From a virus, in IMG/VR virus record IMGVR_UViG_3300025164_000736, positions 1 through 25,347 of that record: DNA of 25,347 nt; one strand, given 5' to 3'. The notes under the pieces were generated by a model. The model was not told where the DNA came from. It saw nothing but the letters and a program-made list of their open reading frames with translations, and did not search any database. A program made the translations under genes and the position numbers. This document shows, piece by piece, positions 1-5,810 of the stretch (its first letter is position 1; each line of letters begins with the position of its first letter).

Positions 1-176
1 CGGCCTCAGAAATCGGCGAAATCGCCGGTGAGCCGGTTGATCTGTCAGTGCTTTCCTTCGCCGAACATCTGATCGGATGGTGGCGCATGGAGAATAACGG
101 GAACGACGAGACGGCCAACGCGAACCACGGGACTAGGCTCGGGGACCAGACGTTCTGGGCGACGGTGACACCATGA
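1..176 (+). CDS. C-terminal end of a tail-type protein with LamG-like domain (partial)
   Basis: An open frame runs in from the left edge and stops with TGA at 174-176. The visible 57 residues include the segment HLIGWWRMENNGNDETANA followed by NHGT. This resembles the start of concanavalin/laminin-G-like (LamG) domains, which usually read GWW-x-(L/M)-(D/E)-x-N-x-x-D-x-x-x-N-x-x-x-GT. Such domains are often found at the ends of phage tail, fibre or other virion surface proteins, where they may bind carbohydrate. Only the first strands of the fold are present before the stop, so the domain is either short or truncated. The start lies outside the window. The stop overlaps an ATG (ATGA) of a tiny ORF. 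The call rests on a short motif and on position before lysis-type genes. Confidence 0.55.
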   Translation, partial: ASEIGEIAGEPVDLSVLSFAEHLIGWWRMENNGNDETANANHGTRLGDQTFWATVTP

Positions 177-201
177 CAGCGCACAGCATGACAGCGCACA
201 G
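172..201 (+). repeat. Perfect 15-bp tandem duplication at a gene junction
   Basis: The 15-mer CATGACAGCGCACAG occurs twice back to back (172-186 and 187-201). Copy 1 spans the overlapping stop/start ATGA at the end of the upstream gene. The duplication keeps the frame of the tiny ORF that runs through it. Confidence 0.9.
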
Positions 202-214
202 GATCGGCAGATGA
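173..214 (+). CDS. Possible 13-residue relay ORF
   Basis: ATG at 173 overlaps the upstream TGA (174-176) and reads MTAHSMTAHRIGR. It ends with TGA at 212-214, which overlaps the ATG of the next gene at 211. Both ends therefore have the ATGA arrangement used throughout this genome. The peptide is encoded almost wholly by the 15-bp tandem duplication. A product of this size need not function as a protein. Its translation could simply carry ribosomes from the tail gene to the next start. It may also be chance, since there is no independent Shine-Dalgarno for it. Confidence 0.25.
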   Translation: MTAHSMTAHRIGR

Positions 215-468
215 CCGTCACCCCGGAAACCATCGTCAACCTAGAGGGGCAGATTGCCCTCCTCCGCGCGGAGCTCTCGGGTAAGCTAGACGCCGTGTCG
301 ATTAAGCTCGACCTTCACGCAGAAGCCAGGACGGCGGCGAGCGAAAGAGTCGAGATCCTAGAAAAGGACTTCCGCCGGCTCGAGCGCATGGTGCTGATCG
401 TGGGGGTTGCCGCCTTCCTTGGCGGTGGGTCCATCACTGGGACGATCTTCCAAATCCTGAAGCCATAG
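211..468 (+). CDS. XhlA-like small membrane protein (haemolysin XhlA type)
   Basis: This 85-residue protein has a heptad-like, charged N-terminal half (about residues 8-57, rich in Glu, Leu and Arg). A single hydrophobic segment ending near the C-terminus follows (about 60-82, MVLIVGVAAFLGGGSITGT). That order, a short coiled coil and then a C-terminal membrane segment, is typical of the XhlA family. XhlA proteins are coded next to holins and endolysins in phages and are implicated in membrane association of lysis proteins. The ATG at 211 overlaps the stop of the 13-residue ORF. The neighbours downstream are further small membrane proteins, which fits a lysis region. Classification is by architecture, with no catalytic residues to check. 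Confidence 0.65.
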   Translation: MTVTPETIVNLEGQIALLRAELSGKLDAVSIKLDLHAEARTAASERVEILEKDFRRLERMVLIVGVAAFLGGGSITGTIFQILKP

Positions 469-498
469 TAGGCACAGGCTTTGCTAATACGATCCCCC

Positions 499-870
499 AT
501 GGAACCACACAACACTTTCTTTGGCCTACCGACCATTCGAGACCCCGAGGCGGCCCTGCTGTTCCTTGGGGAGTCCCTCAGGGACGCGGAGGCGTACCGA
601 GCCCGCCACCCGGAAGCGATCCCAGGAACGAACGACCCAATGGGGGCTGCGGCGGCGATTGCGGCCGTTGCCACGATCATCCTCGCGGCCAAAGAAATCG
701 GGCTAGGCAGCCACCCGGCCATGACCGGCATCATGAGCAAAACCAACGACCTGGCGGCATGGCTAATTCTGGCCCTCAGCGGGGCTGTTCACCGAGGCCA
801 GGACGGCACGACCAATTCCGACCAGCCTGTCGTTCCGGAGGCCGAATGTGTCGTTCCGGAGGCCGAATGA
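499..870 (+). CDS. Small protein with hydrophobic segments, holin candidate
   Basis: From ATG 499 the protein has 123 residues. An in-frame TTG at 481 would add six. Neither start has a convincing Shine-Dalgarno. A polar N-terminal region is followed by a hydrophobic stretch (AAAAIAAVATIILAA, about residues 49-63) and a second one (LAAWLILALSGAV, about 84-96), then a polar tail. Two short membrane segments close to lysis-type genes would suit a holin, but no known holin family is recognised. The last 14 residues, VVPEAECVVPEAE plus its preceding residue, come from a 21-bp tandem duplication. The stop overlaps the ATG of the next gene. Confidence 0.55.
   Translation: MEPHNTFFGLPTIRDPEAALLFLGESLRDAEAYRARHPEAIPGTNDPMGAAAAIAAVATIILAAKEIGLGSHPAMTGIMSKTNDLAAWLILALSGAVHRGQDGTTNSDQPVVPEAECVVPEAE
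828..869 (+). repeat. Perfect 21-bp tandem duplication spanning a stop/start junction
   Basis: The 21-mer beginning TGTCGTTCCGGAGG is present at 828-848 and 849-869. It covers the end of the holin-like gene and the start of the next one. It is a multiple of three, so it adds VVPEAEC to the upstream protein and leaves a second in-frame ATG (846) for the downstream gene. Confidence 0.9.
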
Positions 871-1115
871 AAACCATGATCCTGACGGCAAAAGGGACGG
901 CGCCGTGTGTCGTGTATGCGCGGACCCTCCGCGAGGCCACGCGGATCGCTGTCTCGGCCGGACAGTCGTCCGGAAGGGCATGGGTGGTCACCGACGAGTC
1001 CGGGCGGGAAGTGGCGACGGGGAAGGCTGTGCCCAGGCCAGAGTTCTGGCCGGCCGCCGGGAAGACGGCCGAGGATCTTGACCGCCGCCTAGCCAGACAG
1101 CGTCACCCAAGATAG
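867..1115 (+). CDS. Hypothetical protein, 82 residues
   Basis: ATG at 867 overlaps the stop of the upstream gene (AATGA), which makes it the likely start. An in-frame ATG at 846 exists only because of the 21-bp duplication. The GGAGG at 857-861 lies at suitable spacing for 867. The protein begins MKTMILTAKG and is basic at its end (LDRRLARQRHPR). It has an N-terminal alpha/beta look (VVYARTLREATRIAVSAG, then WVVTDESGREVATG), but I recognise no family or catalytic motif. Its position between a holin-like gene and a peptidase gene says only that it belongs to the late small-gene cluster. Confidence 0.6.
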   Translation: MKTMILTAKGTAPCVVYARTLREATRIAVSAGQSSGRAWVVTDESGREVATGKAVPRPEFWPAAGKTAEDLDRRLARQRHPR

Positions 1116-1124
1116 TCTTGGGGC

Positions 1125-1529
1125 ATGCCTTCCAGGCGCGGGCTGGCGCGATATCTCCGGCGGTCCGCCGATGCTCTTGGGCTCCACCGATGGCGCATCA
1201 CGGCACTGTCTGACCCTCCCCGCTCTGAGGACGACGACGCCGAGGTCATCGTACACGCCGAAGCCAGGCGCGCGGAGGTCCGCTTCGGACCCGGCTTCTG
1301 GGAGGCGAGCGCGGCTGATAAGCGGCGGATCGTCGCTCACGAGCTCGTGCATTGCCTTACCATGCACACGATCATGGGGTACGAGTCGGTCATTGTGGCG
1401 CATGCCCCACCGGCCGCGGTGGAGTCCTTGCTTGCCCTGCTCACAGATCAGTACGAGCGCGACACCGAAGCCCTGGCTCTCCTGCTGGCCCCGCGCCTCC
1501 CTGTGTGGGTTGACCGAAGGGGCGGGTAG
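1125..1529 (+). CDS. Putative zinc metallopeptidase with HELVH motif
   Basis: This 134-residue protein carries RRIVAHELVHCLTMH at about residues 67-81. It is an HExxH zinc-peptidase motif with His72, Glu73 and His76. A third ligand could be a Glu in YERDTEALALLLA near the C-terminus, which is inference. The protein is close to the minimum size of phage-encoded gluzincin-like peptidases (SprT/ImmA-like size class). The N-terminal part has a W-x-I-x-x-L pattern and acidic Asp/Glu residues, as these small peptidases often do. The substrate is unknown and could be a virion or a host protein. It is not obviously an endolysin. The gene begins with ATG nine bases after the previous stop, with only a weak GGGG upstream. 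Confidence 0.7.
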   Translation: MPSRRGLARYLRRSADALGLHRWRITALSDPPRSEDDDAEVIVHAEARRAEVRFGPGFWEASAADKRRIVAHELVHCLTMHTIMGYESVIVAHAPPAAVESLLALLTDQYERDTEALALLLAPRLPVWVDRRGG

Positions 1530-1544
1530 GTGGAGGATCGGGGA

Positions 1545-1769
1545 ATGGAAGACCTGAAAAGCAAACTCACCTCGCGCAAGCTAGCCGTGGTCCTGGCCTC
1601 TTTCGCCATGATTGGGGCGGCCATGTTCTCGGGGGTGCTAGAGGTCGCCGAGGGCGTCGAGAACATCGTCAAGGTGGCCATGGCCTACATTGGCGGGCAG
1701 GGGCTGGTGGACGTGGCCGGGGCCATTGGTCCCGTCCTGGCCAAGATGAAATCGGACGACCTGAAATGA
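1545..1769 (+). CDS. Small holin-like membrane protein
   Basis: The start ATG 1545 is chosen over the in-frame GTG at 1530 because GGAGG at 1531-1535 lies about nine bases ahead of it. The 74-residue product reads MEDLKSKLTSRKLAVVLASF, followed by a hydrophobic segment (about residues 12-30). A second weaker segment (VKVAMAYIGGQGLVDVAGAI, about 42-61) ends in a short charged tail. A Lys-rich N-terminus followed by 'SRK' and a membrane helix, with a 'AYIGGQGLVDV' second segment, resembles short phage holin-type proteins. The stop overlaps the ATG of the next gene. The function is inferred from shape and neighbourhood. Confidence 0.65.
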   Translation: MEDLKSKLTSRKLAVVLASFAMIGAAMFSGVLEVAEGVENIVKVAMAYIGGQGLVDVAGAIGPVLAKMKSDDLK

Positions 1770-1978
1770 GCCGGCCCGATGGTTCCAGGGTACGGCAACA
1801 CCTATGGACCCAGTCCAACAAGGGCTGGCGCCGCAAGTGGACGTGCCGTGCCTGCGGGGCTTACCTTTGGTCGGACGAGTTCGCCGAAATCGGGATCTCT
1901 GAAGACGAGAGCGACACCGCTCTTGATCTGGCTTACTTCATGGGCGGAGAAAACAGAGACAAAGGGGGTTGCCAATGA
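1766..1978 (+). CDS. Small protein with one CxxC pair
   Basis: This is a 70-residue protein whose ATG overlaps the previous stop (AATGAG). Its centre reads WTCRACGAYLWSDEF, a single CxxC knuckle with aromatic residues. An acidic segment (ISEDESDTALDLAY) and a basic tail ending in Cys follow. One CxxC pair plus the terminal Cys could bind zinc, but this is half of a usual ribbon. Many phages code such short CxxC proteins in gaps between structural and lysis genes, and their role is not known. I recognise no specific family. Confidence 0.6.
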   Translation: MSRPDGSRVRQHLWTQSNKGWRRKWTCRACGAYLWSDEFAEIGISEDESDTALDLAYFMGGENRDKGGCQ

Positions 1979-2211
1979 ACGAGACGGTCCTGGTTGGATG
2001 CGCCATCGGGGCCGCCTGTGTAGGGGCTTTCCTTGCGGGGTGGTTCGCAGCTCGAGCGAGCTCGGCCGCGAAGGCGGCGGCGATCATCCTGGCCGTGCGC
2101 AAAAAAGAAGGCGAGGACATCGCCAGGGGAGAGGCCACCATCGCCGGGCTTAAAGCCGCGGCGGAGGAGCGCAGAAAGAAGGCCTGGAAGGATCGGGTGA
2201 AGGACCTATGA
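1975..2211 (+). CDS. Single-pass membrane protein with charged C-terminus (i-spanin-like candidate)
   Basis: ATG 1975 overlaps the previous stop and is preceded by a strong GGGGG, so it is preferred to the in-frame TTG at 1969. The 78-residue product has an N-terminal membrane segment (VLVGCAIGAACVGAFLAGWFAA, about residues 5-26). A long charged helix rich in Ala, Lys, Glu and Arg follows to the end. This is the shape of an inner-membrane spanin or another N-anchored phage protein with a coiled coil. The next gene starts inside its stop codon and codes for an exported protein, as in spanin pairs. The pairing is inference. No family signature is visible. Confidence 0.55.
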   Translation: MNETVLVGCAIGAACVGAFLAGWFAARASSAAKAAAIILAVRKKEGEDIARGEATIAGLKAAAEERRKKAWKDRVKDL

Positions 2212-2516
2212 CCGCGCTCGGGACAACCGTCATCGCGTTGGCCTTGTCGCTGGCTGTCGCGCAGAACCCGTGTGACCGCGTGAAAGAGCCGAGCGCGTGC
2301 GAGTCGCACTTGCTGACAAAGTACGAAGACCTCGATCTCAAGCTCCACATCTGCGAGGTCTCGAATGACGTCGGGCTTAGGCGCTACGAAGTGGCCATGG
2401 CGATGGTCGCCGTGCAAGACGCAGAGAAGCACCTATGGGAGAAACCTGGTTTTTGGGTCCTCATCTCCGGTCTCGCCCTCGGGGCCGGTCTCGGCGTCGG
2501 CCTGCTGATCCGGTAG
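2208..2516 (+). CDS. Exported protein with C-terminal membrane segment
   Basis: This 102-residue protein has a short hydrophobic N-terminus (MTALGTTVIALALSLAVAQ) that looks like a signal peptide or anchor. A soluble middle has two Cys (about residues 23 and 31) and a further Cys near residue 49. A C-terminal membrane segment (FWVLISGLALGAGLGVGLLI) ends almost at the stop. There is no lipobox (the residues before Cys23 are AQNP), so it is not a lipoprotein. It could be the outer partner of the protein coded just upstream or an independent membrane protein. Its last 84 bp overlap the 3' end of the convergent integrase gene, so both proteins use the same DNA for their C-termini. Confidence 0.6.
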   Translation: MTALGTTVIALALSLAVAQNPCDRVKEPSACESHLLTKYEDLDLKLHICEVSNDVGLRRYEVAMAMVAVQDAEKHLWEKPGFWVLISGLALGAGLGVGLLIR

Positions 2517-3551
2517 CCCCCAGTCGGTGGCCGCGGGCATCTTCACGACCCGCTTGCTCTCTTCGACGTACTCCATGGTCATCATGATGTTGCTGTGGCC
2601 AGCCCAGCGCATGACATCCAGCGGCGAGCACCCTTCGCGCAACCATATCGTGATCCTGGAATGCCTCAGGGCTTTGGCCGTGAACAACTCGACCCCTGCA
2701 CGCTTGCACGTCAGGGCGAGGTTCCGGCCGAACTGGAACCGGTTGGGGATCTTGAATCGCCTCTTCTCCGCCCACAGGATGTGCTCCACCAGGGCCGCGC
2801 TCGTCGCCTGGTCCACCACGGGGATCTTCCGGACCTTCCCCCCCTTGGCCGTGTCCACGGTGAGCTCGCCCGTGTTGACGTCGTAGTGTCGCGGCCGGAT
2901 CCGCATGAGCTCCTCGGGGCGCAGACCAAGAGACCACAGAATGATCGCATACCGGCGTGGCCAGTCGATCTTGAAGGCGGTAACCACTCGGCGGATCTCG
3001 TCCGGCTCCACCAGGCGCCTCGTGTGGATCGCGGCCTGTTGCCACGGTGGCCTGTTGGCCTTGGCCGCTGGGTTTTCATCCACAAGTCCGATCCGCAAGC
3101 AGTAGGAGAAGAACGACGCTACGTCTGTGTGCCTCCTGGCGAGGGTGTTTGGGGCGAGGCCGTGGGCGCGGAGCTTGTCGATCCATGCGTCGATGTCCCC
3201 CGGGGTGACCTCGGCAGGCCTCTTCCGCGGACCCAGTTGCGTGATCAGGGCCTCAACCGCGGTCTTGACCTCGCCGATCCGCACGCCTCGGTGAGCCCTG
3301 GACCGCAGACACCCCCGAAGGGCGTCTGAAAGGGTCAGGCCCCGCGAGGCCCTGCGCGCCCGGATGTGCTTGAGCTTGCGGGACCAGGCGTCCGGGTCCT
3401 GCTCCATCTGGGCGTAGAGGGCCTTCGCCGCCTCTTCGGTGGTGACGTCTAGCATGCCTCTGAGAGCGACCCCTTGGCGGATCATGCTCACGTGCCACCA
3501 CTGTCCCAAACGGTACAGTCCGGGGTAGCCCTCCACCTTGTTGTCGCCCAT
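2433..3551 (-). CDS. int: Tyrosine recombinase / phage integrase
   Basis: This 372-residue integrase catalyses site-specific strand exchange between phage and host DNA. Visible elements are an N-terminal DNA-binding region, a SAM-like core-binding domain (about 75-165) and a catalytic domain (about 175-335). The catalytic residues are Arg211 in SLGLRPEELMR, a beta-hairpin Lys near 236 (TAKGGK), the box KALRHSR with Arg296, His319 in WAGHSN, and the nucleophile Tyr328 in MEYVEES. The first His of the usual HxxR box is Lys293 here, a substitution seen in other integrases. The gene is last in the leftward operon, just after the DUF5675 gene, with AGGTGAG before its ATG. The acidic tail after residue 340 is coded opposite the end of the gene at 2208-2516. 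No att site could be identified. Confidence 0.93.
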   Translation of the reverse strand: MGDNKVEGYPGLYRLGQWWHVSMIRQGVALRGMLDVTTEEAAKALYAQMEQDPDAWSRKLKHIRARRASRGLTLSDALRGCLRSRAHRGVRIGEVKTAVEALITQLGPRKRPAEVTPGDIDAWIDKLRAHGLAPNTLARRHTDVASFFSYCLRIGLVDENPAAKANRPPWQQAAIHTRRLVEPDEIRRVVTAFKIDWPRRYAIILWSLGLRPEELMRIRPRHYDVNTGELTVDTAKGGKVRKIPVVDQATSAALVEHILWAEKRRFKIPNRFQFGRNLALTCKRAGVELFTAKALRHSRITIWLREGCSPLDVMRWAGHSNIMMTMEYVEESKRVVKMPAATDWGLPDQQADAETGPEGETGDEDPKTRFLP

Positions 3552-3558
3552 GGCTCAC

Positions 3559-3975
3559 CTACTTCTCTTCGGTCACTCGGAGTGCGTGGCGCCGCCCCTC
3601 TTCCCATCCGCCCAGCGCCATGAAGAGGGCTGTCATGGCCATCCGCGACCAGTTCACCCCATAGACCCCAGCCGAGAGGCCTACCAAGACGCAACCGGTC
3701 GTGTCCTTGGGGAAATTGCCGGAATGGATGTAGATCCGGCCTCGCGAGTAGGGACCGAGGACCCTGAGGGCGCGCGCCTTGCGGCCGGCTGGGCCGGTCC
3801 ACATGGCGTGCTCAACCTCGTAATCACCGACCGGAAGGCGCTTGTAGCCCTCAAGGCGTTCGAGGACAGGCAGCGAGAGGTCCCCCCACTCGAGCCGGCC
3901 TCGGGACCCCTGGGCTCCGGACTTGTCGGTCACCATGGCCAGGTCAATCGGGTGGCGATGAAGCAGGAGCATCAT
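3559..3975 (-). CDS. DUF5675 family protein
   Basis: This 138-residue protein carries the signature IYIHSGNFPKDTTGCVLVG (about residues 81-99). It matches the IHxGNxxxDTxGCxLVG pattern I know from DUF5675, a family common in phages and in bacterial secreted proteins. The conserved His and Cys recall the catalytic pair of L,D-transpeptidase-like (YkuD) folds. A cell-wall role is often suspected, but it is not shown here. A preceding strand region (LPVLERLEGYKRLPVGDYEV) also fits the family. The start ATG 3975 has GGGGGATC ahead of it and lies inside the end of an upstream overlapping ORF. No other endolysin is visible in the window, so this is a candidate for peptidoglycan attack during lysis. 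Confidence 0.8.
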   Translation of the reverse strand: MMLLLHRHPIDLAMVTDKSGAQGSRGRLEWGDLSLPVLERLEGYKRLPVGDYEVEHAMWTGPAGRKARALRVLGPYSRGRIYIHSGNFPKDTTGCVLVGLSAGVYGVNWSRMAMTALFMALGGWEEGRRHALRVTEEK

Positions 3976-4177
3976 AGGAGATCCCCCCGACCTCTGCCCC
4001 TCTCGGTGTCACACATCGCAGGCCTCCGTCTGCGGACCAGCACATTCCGCGCTCGTGCAGTGATTGGATTTCTCGCGCCGAAGGCCTGGCGACACAGCGC
4101 ACGTCAAGACATCCGGTCGCGGATGACAAGGCAAAGAGGCCACAAAGCCAGAGCGGTGGACAACCTCGGTGCCGCAA
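3944..4177 (-). CDS. Possible small lipoprotein embedded in another frame
   Basis: Starting from a TTG at 4177, this frame codes for 77 residues. A basic N-terminus (MRHRG) leads into a hydrophobic stretch (LWLCGLFALSSATGC), in which SATGC resembles a lipobox with Cys23 as the lipidated residue. The rest is polar (RPSAREIQSLHERG) with a few Cys. Codon third positions in this frame are GC-rich from about 4150 to 3960, more so than in the overlapping frame of the gene at 4009-4371. The ORF ends 32 bp inside the DUF5675 gene, which would couple their translation. An embedded lipoprotein beside a possible wall-active protein recalls Rz1-type spanins. The start codon and its poor Shine-Dalgarno are the weak point. 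Confidence 0.35.
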   Translation of the reverse strand: MRHRGCPPLWLCGLFALSSATGCLDVRCVARPSAREIQSLHERGMCWSADGGLRCVTPRGAEVGGISYDAPASSPPD

Positions 4178-4371
4178 TCGGGGTCCGTGAGGATCACCAG
4201 TCCGGCCTCGGCCTCCGTCAGGCCCCCGTGGACGTACTGGAACAAGGCCTCTGCCCATTCCGCTTGCGCCAGACTGGGTTCTGGCTCGTAAGCTAGGCAT
4301 CCCCCTCCTCCTCCTTCGTCCGTCGTCTCCATGATTTCCACATCCTTCGTGTTTTTTTGGTTGGGCTCCAT
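4009..4371 (-). CDS. Hypothetical protein overlapping the yqaJ 3' end
   Basis: ATG 4371 lies inside the end of yqaJ and has a good Shine-Dalgarno (AAAGGAGCTGAA), giving a 120-residue product and a 79-bp overlap. An in-frame ATG at 4332 is an alternative. The N-terminus is polar with a Gly run (EGGGGGC). A helical acidic segment follows (PSLAQAEWAEALFQYV, GLTEAEAGLVILTDPDCG, about 31-67). The C-terminal third loses coding character and overlaps the lipoprotein-like frame, so the true protein may be followed by, or embedded with, that second product. A competing ATG at 4300 with GGAGGAGGAGG before it opens the other frame, but its first 40 residues are Arg/Gly/Pro-rich and look like a shadow. 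No family is recognised. Confidence 0.45.
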   Translation of the reverse strand: MEPNQKNTKDVEIMETTDEGGGGGCLAYEPEPSLAQAEWAEALFQYVHGGLTEAEAGLVILTDPDCGTEVVHRSGFVASLPCHPRPDVLTCAVSPGLRREKSNHCTSAECAGPQTEACDV

Positions 4372-5333
4372 TTCAGCTCCTTTCCGTTGGCGGACCTAAT
4401 CCCAAGATTCGTGCCAATGATTGCCTTGAGCCTGGCCTCTAGATCGCTCTTGGCTCGCCCGACGCGATCAAGGCTTTCCTTAACCGCCCGGCTTTCCCGA
4501 TCCAGGCTGCGGGTCTCTTCCGTGAATTCCTCGAGCTTCGTTTCGAGTCCGGCCGCCTCCTCGTCGTGCTCGGCGAGCTCGTCCATCATGGACGACTGAT
4601 CTTGGTCGGCCACCAGGATGGTTCCGTTCGAGTCCGGGAACATCATCGACAGGTAGCGATTCGTGTTTGCGCCCCAGTCTGGGGCCGGGGGTAAGCCGTC
4701 GATGACATGCGTCTTGAACCACCGACTAGCCCTGGTCAGGGCGTCGGCGCACCATTCTTTGTCCCACCGTAGCCTGTATTGCCGGAATTCAGAGCTGTCC
4801 AGCAAGACAACGAGATCCCACTCAGGGAACCCCATGCCGTCCATGTAGGTCTGGCACTGGTCCCAGTAGTACAGCGGCACCGTCTCAGTTGCATGAGCGC
4901 GGTCCTCGATGACGATCCGATCCGGGATGCGCCACTTGCGCGCGTGCTTAGCCAGTCCGGTCTTGATCTCCAGACCGCGCGGCATCAGGTAAGTTTGCGA
5001 GATTGGGTCCCACCTGTTCATGGAGACATCCTCCACAGCACAGATCAATCGGTCCGGCGAGAAGTACAGGTGGGGGATGGTCGGGTGTACGCGACGAGGG
5101 GATTCCAACAACCGGACACCGTGGACGGTGGCGTAATGTTGGGCGATCAGGCCCTCCTTCAGCTTTCCCCACAGGGTGTACTTGTTCTCCTCGAAGGCCT
5201 TTGGCAGCCTCCTGGTCTTGTCGAGCCACAGGTCGTGCGCCGACATGTATGGATTATCCCCCAGGATTGCGGCGACATCAGAGCCGCCCAGTCCGGTTTC
5301 GCGTGGCCCGGTGTGTAGTTTTTGGTTGTTCAT
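4293..5333 (-). CDS. YqaJ viral recombinase / lambda-type exonuclease
   Basis: This 346-residue protein starts with RETGLGGSDVAAILG (about 11-25), the typical opening of YqaJ-family nucleases. The PD-(D/E)xK core is visible as the Asp of FSPDRLI (Asp94) and LEIKTG (Glu122, Lys124), with the QCQTYM helix near 157-162. These enzymes resect double-stranded DNA ends 5'-3' so that a single-strand annealing partner can recombine phage DNA. No annealase (RecT/Bet-like) is recognised in the window. Residues 245-310 form a Glu/Arg/Lys-rich coiled-coil extension, and the basic tail is coded in the overlap with the next gene. The ATG overlaps the stop of a 32-residue repeat-type ORF and uses the AAGGAG within that ORF. 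Confidence 0.88.
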   Translation of the reverse strand: MNNQKLHTGPRETGLGGSDVAAILGDNPYMSAHDLWLDKTRRLPKAFEENKYTLWGKLKEGLIAQHYATVHGVRLLESPRRVHPTIPHLYFSPDRLICAVEDVSMNRWDPISQTYLMPRGLEIKTGLAKHARKWRIPDRIVIEDRAHATETVPLYYWDQCQTYMDGMGFPEWDLVVLLDSSEFRQYRLRWDKEWCADALTRASRWFKTHVIDGLPPAPDWGANTNRYLSMMFPDSNGTILVADQDQSSMMDELAEHDEEAAGLETKLEEFTEETRSLDRESRAVKESLDRVGRAKSDLEARLKAIIGTNLGIRSANGKELKWSPTKKTRRMWKSWRRRTKEEEGDA

Positions 5334-5428
5334 GGTTTCTCCTTGAGGGTGTTATAGACGTACTCAATGACGGCGGCCCGGTTGAAGTCCCAGACGGAGG
5401 CCCAGACGGAGACCAGTGGCGCCTTCAT
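5330..5428 (-). CDS. SVxx-repeat micro-ORF, 32 residues, directly ahead of yqaJ
   Basis: This ORF has 33 codons including the stop. It reads MKAPLV, then two tetrapeptide units (SVWA, SVWD), then a non-repeat segment FNRAAVIEYVYNTL and the end KEKP. Its ATG at 5428 overlaps the stop of the 72-residue gene upstream. Its own TGA overlaps the yqaJ ATG, and the codons for KEKP contain the AAGGAG that serves yqaJ. It shares its first residues with the repeat ORFs at 5640, 16374, 16565 and 16744. Its C-terminal plan is VWDF, about 12 residues and then KE-x-P, as in the ORF at 16374. This is the shortest member of the family described here. The function is unknown. Confidence 0.55.
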   Translation of the reverse strand: MKAPLVSVWASVWDFNRAAVIEYVYNTLKEKP

Positions 5429-5643
5429 GATCGCCTCTCTGCCCGGCGACCGGCCTGGACGTCGTCGGTTGGAATGCCCTGTCGGAGAATGACACTGAGA
5501 GGCTCAATGGCCCGGAGAACAGGTCCGGACACCCTAAACACGGCCTGGCTCCAAGCGTAACCGCCCACGCTACCCCCGAGGGCAATCATACTGAGCATCC
5601 GTGAGCGCGGGTCTGTGTGAACGGCGGCGAACACGGTCTTCAT
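5425..5643 (-). CDS. Hypothetical protein, 72 residues
   Basis: ATG 5643 follows AAAGGAGGCCCC, a very strong Shine-Dalgarno that lies within the last codons of the repeat ORF upstream. The product begins MKTVFAAVHTDPRSR. It has a moderately hydrophobic stretch (MLSMIALGGSVGGYAW, about 16-31) and a second short one (LSVILR), and ends in a basic tail (AGRRAERRS). It carries no tetrapeptide repeats, although it sits between two repeat ORFs. Its stop overlaps the start of the next repeat ORF. It may be a membrane-associated peptide. I recognise no family. Confidence 0.5.
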   Translation of the reverse strand: MKTVFAAVHTDPRSRMLSMIALGGSVGGYAWSQAVFRVSGPVLRAIEPLSVILRQGIPTDDVQAGRRAERRS

Positions 5644-5810
5644 GGGGCCTCCTTTACGGAGTCCCAGACGGAGTCCCAGACGGAGTCCCGGACAGAGGCC
5701 CGGACAGAGGCCCGGACGGAGTCCCAGACGGAGTCCCGGACAGAGGCCCAGACGGAGTCCCAGACGGAGCCCCGGACGGAGTCCGAGACGGAGACCAGCG
5801 GCGGCTTCAT
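5640..5810 (-). CDS. SVxx-repeat ORF, 56 residues
   Basis: The start ATG 5810 has AAAGGAGGCCCC directly ahead and overlaps the stop of the previous repeat ORF. The protein is MKPPLV, then eleven consecutive tetrapeptides of the form S-V-(W/R/S)-(D/A/G), then SVKEAP and the stop. Ser and Val codons are nearly always TCC and GTC, while the third and fourth positions vary. The TGA overlaps the ATG of the 72-residue gene, and the KEAP codons carry that gene's Shine-Dalgarno. The same design on the other strand at 16.3-16.7 kb, again in operon sense, argues that this reading frame is the real one. I recognise no family. Structure and role are unknown. Confidence 0.6.
   Translation of the reverse strand: MKPPLVSVSDSVRGSVWDSVWASVRDSVWDSVRASVRASVRDSVWDSVWDSVKEAP

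Noticed and set aside
2595-3329. Rightward 244-codon ORF over the integrase
   Set aside because: The minus strand has the full integrase catalytic set. The rightward frame is a shadow with no motifs.
3944-4300. Full leftward ORF from ATG 4300 with a strong GGAGGAGGAGG
   Set aside because: Its first 40 residues are Arg/Gly/Pro-rich and look non-coding. Only the segment after about 4177 looks like protein and is listed from a TTG start. The GGAGGAGG is also part of the yqaJ coding sequence (TKEEEG).
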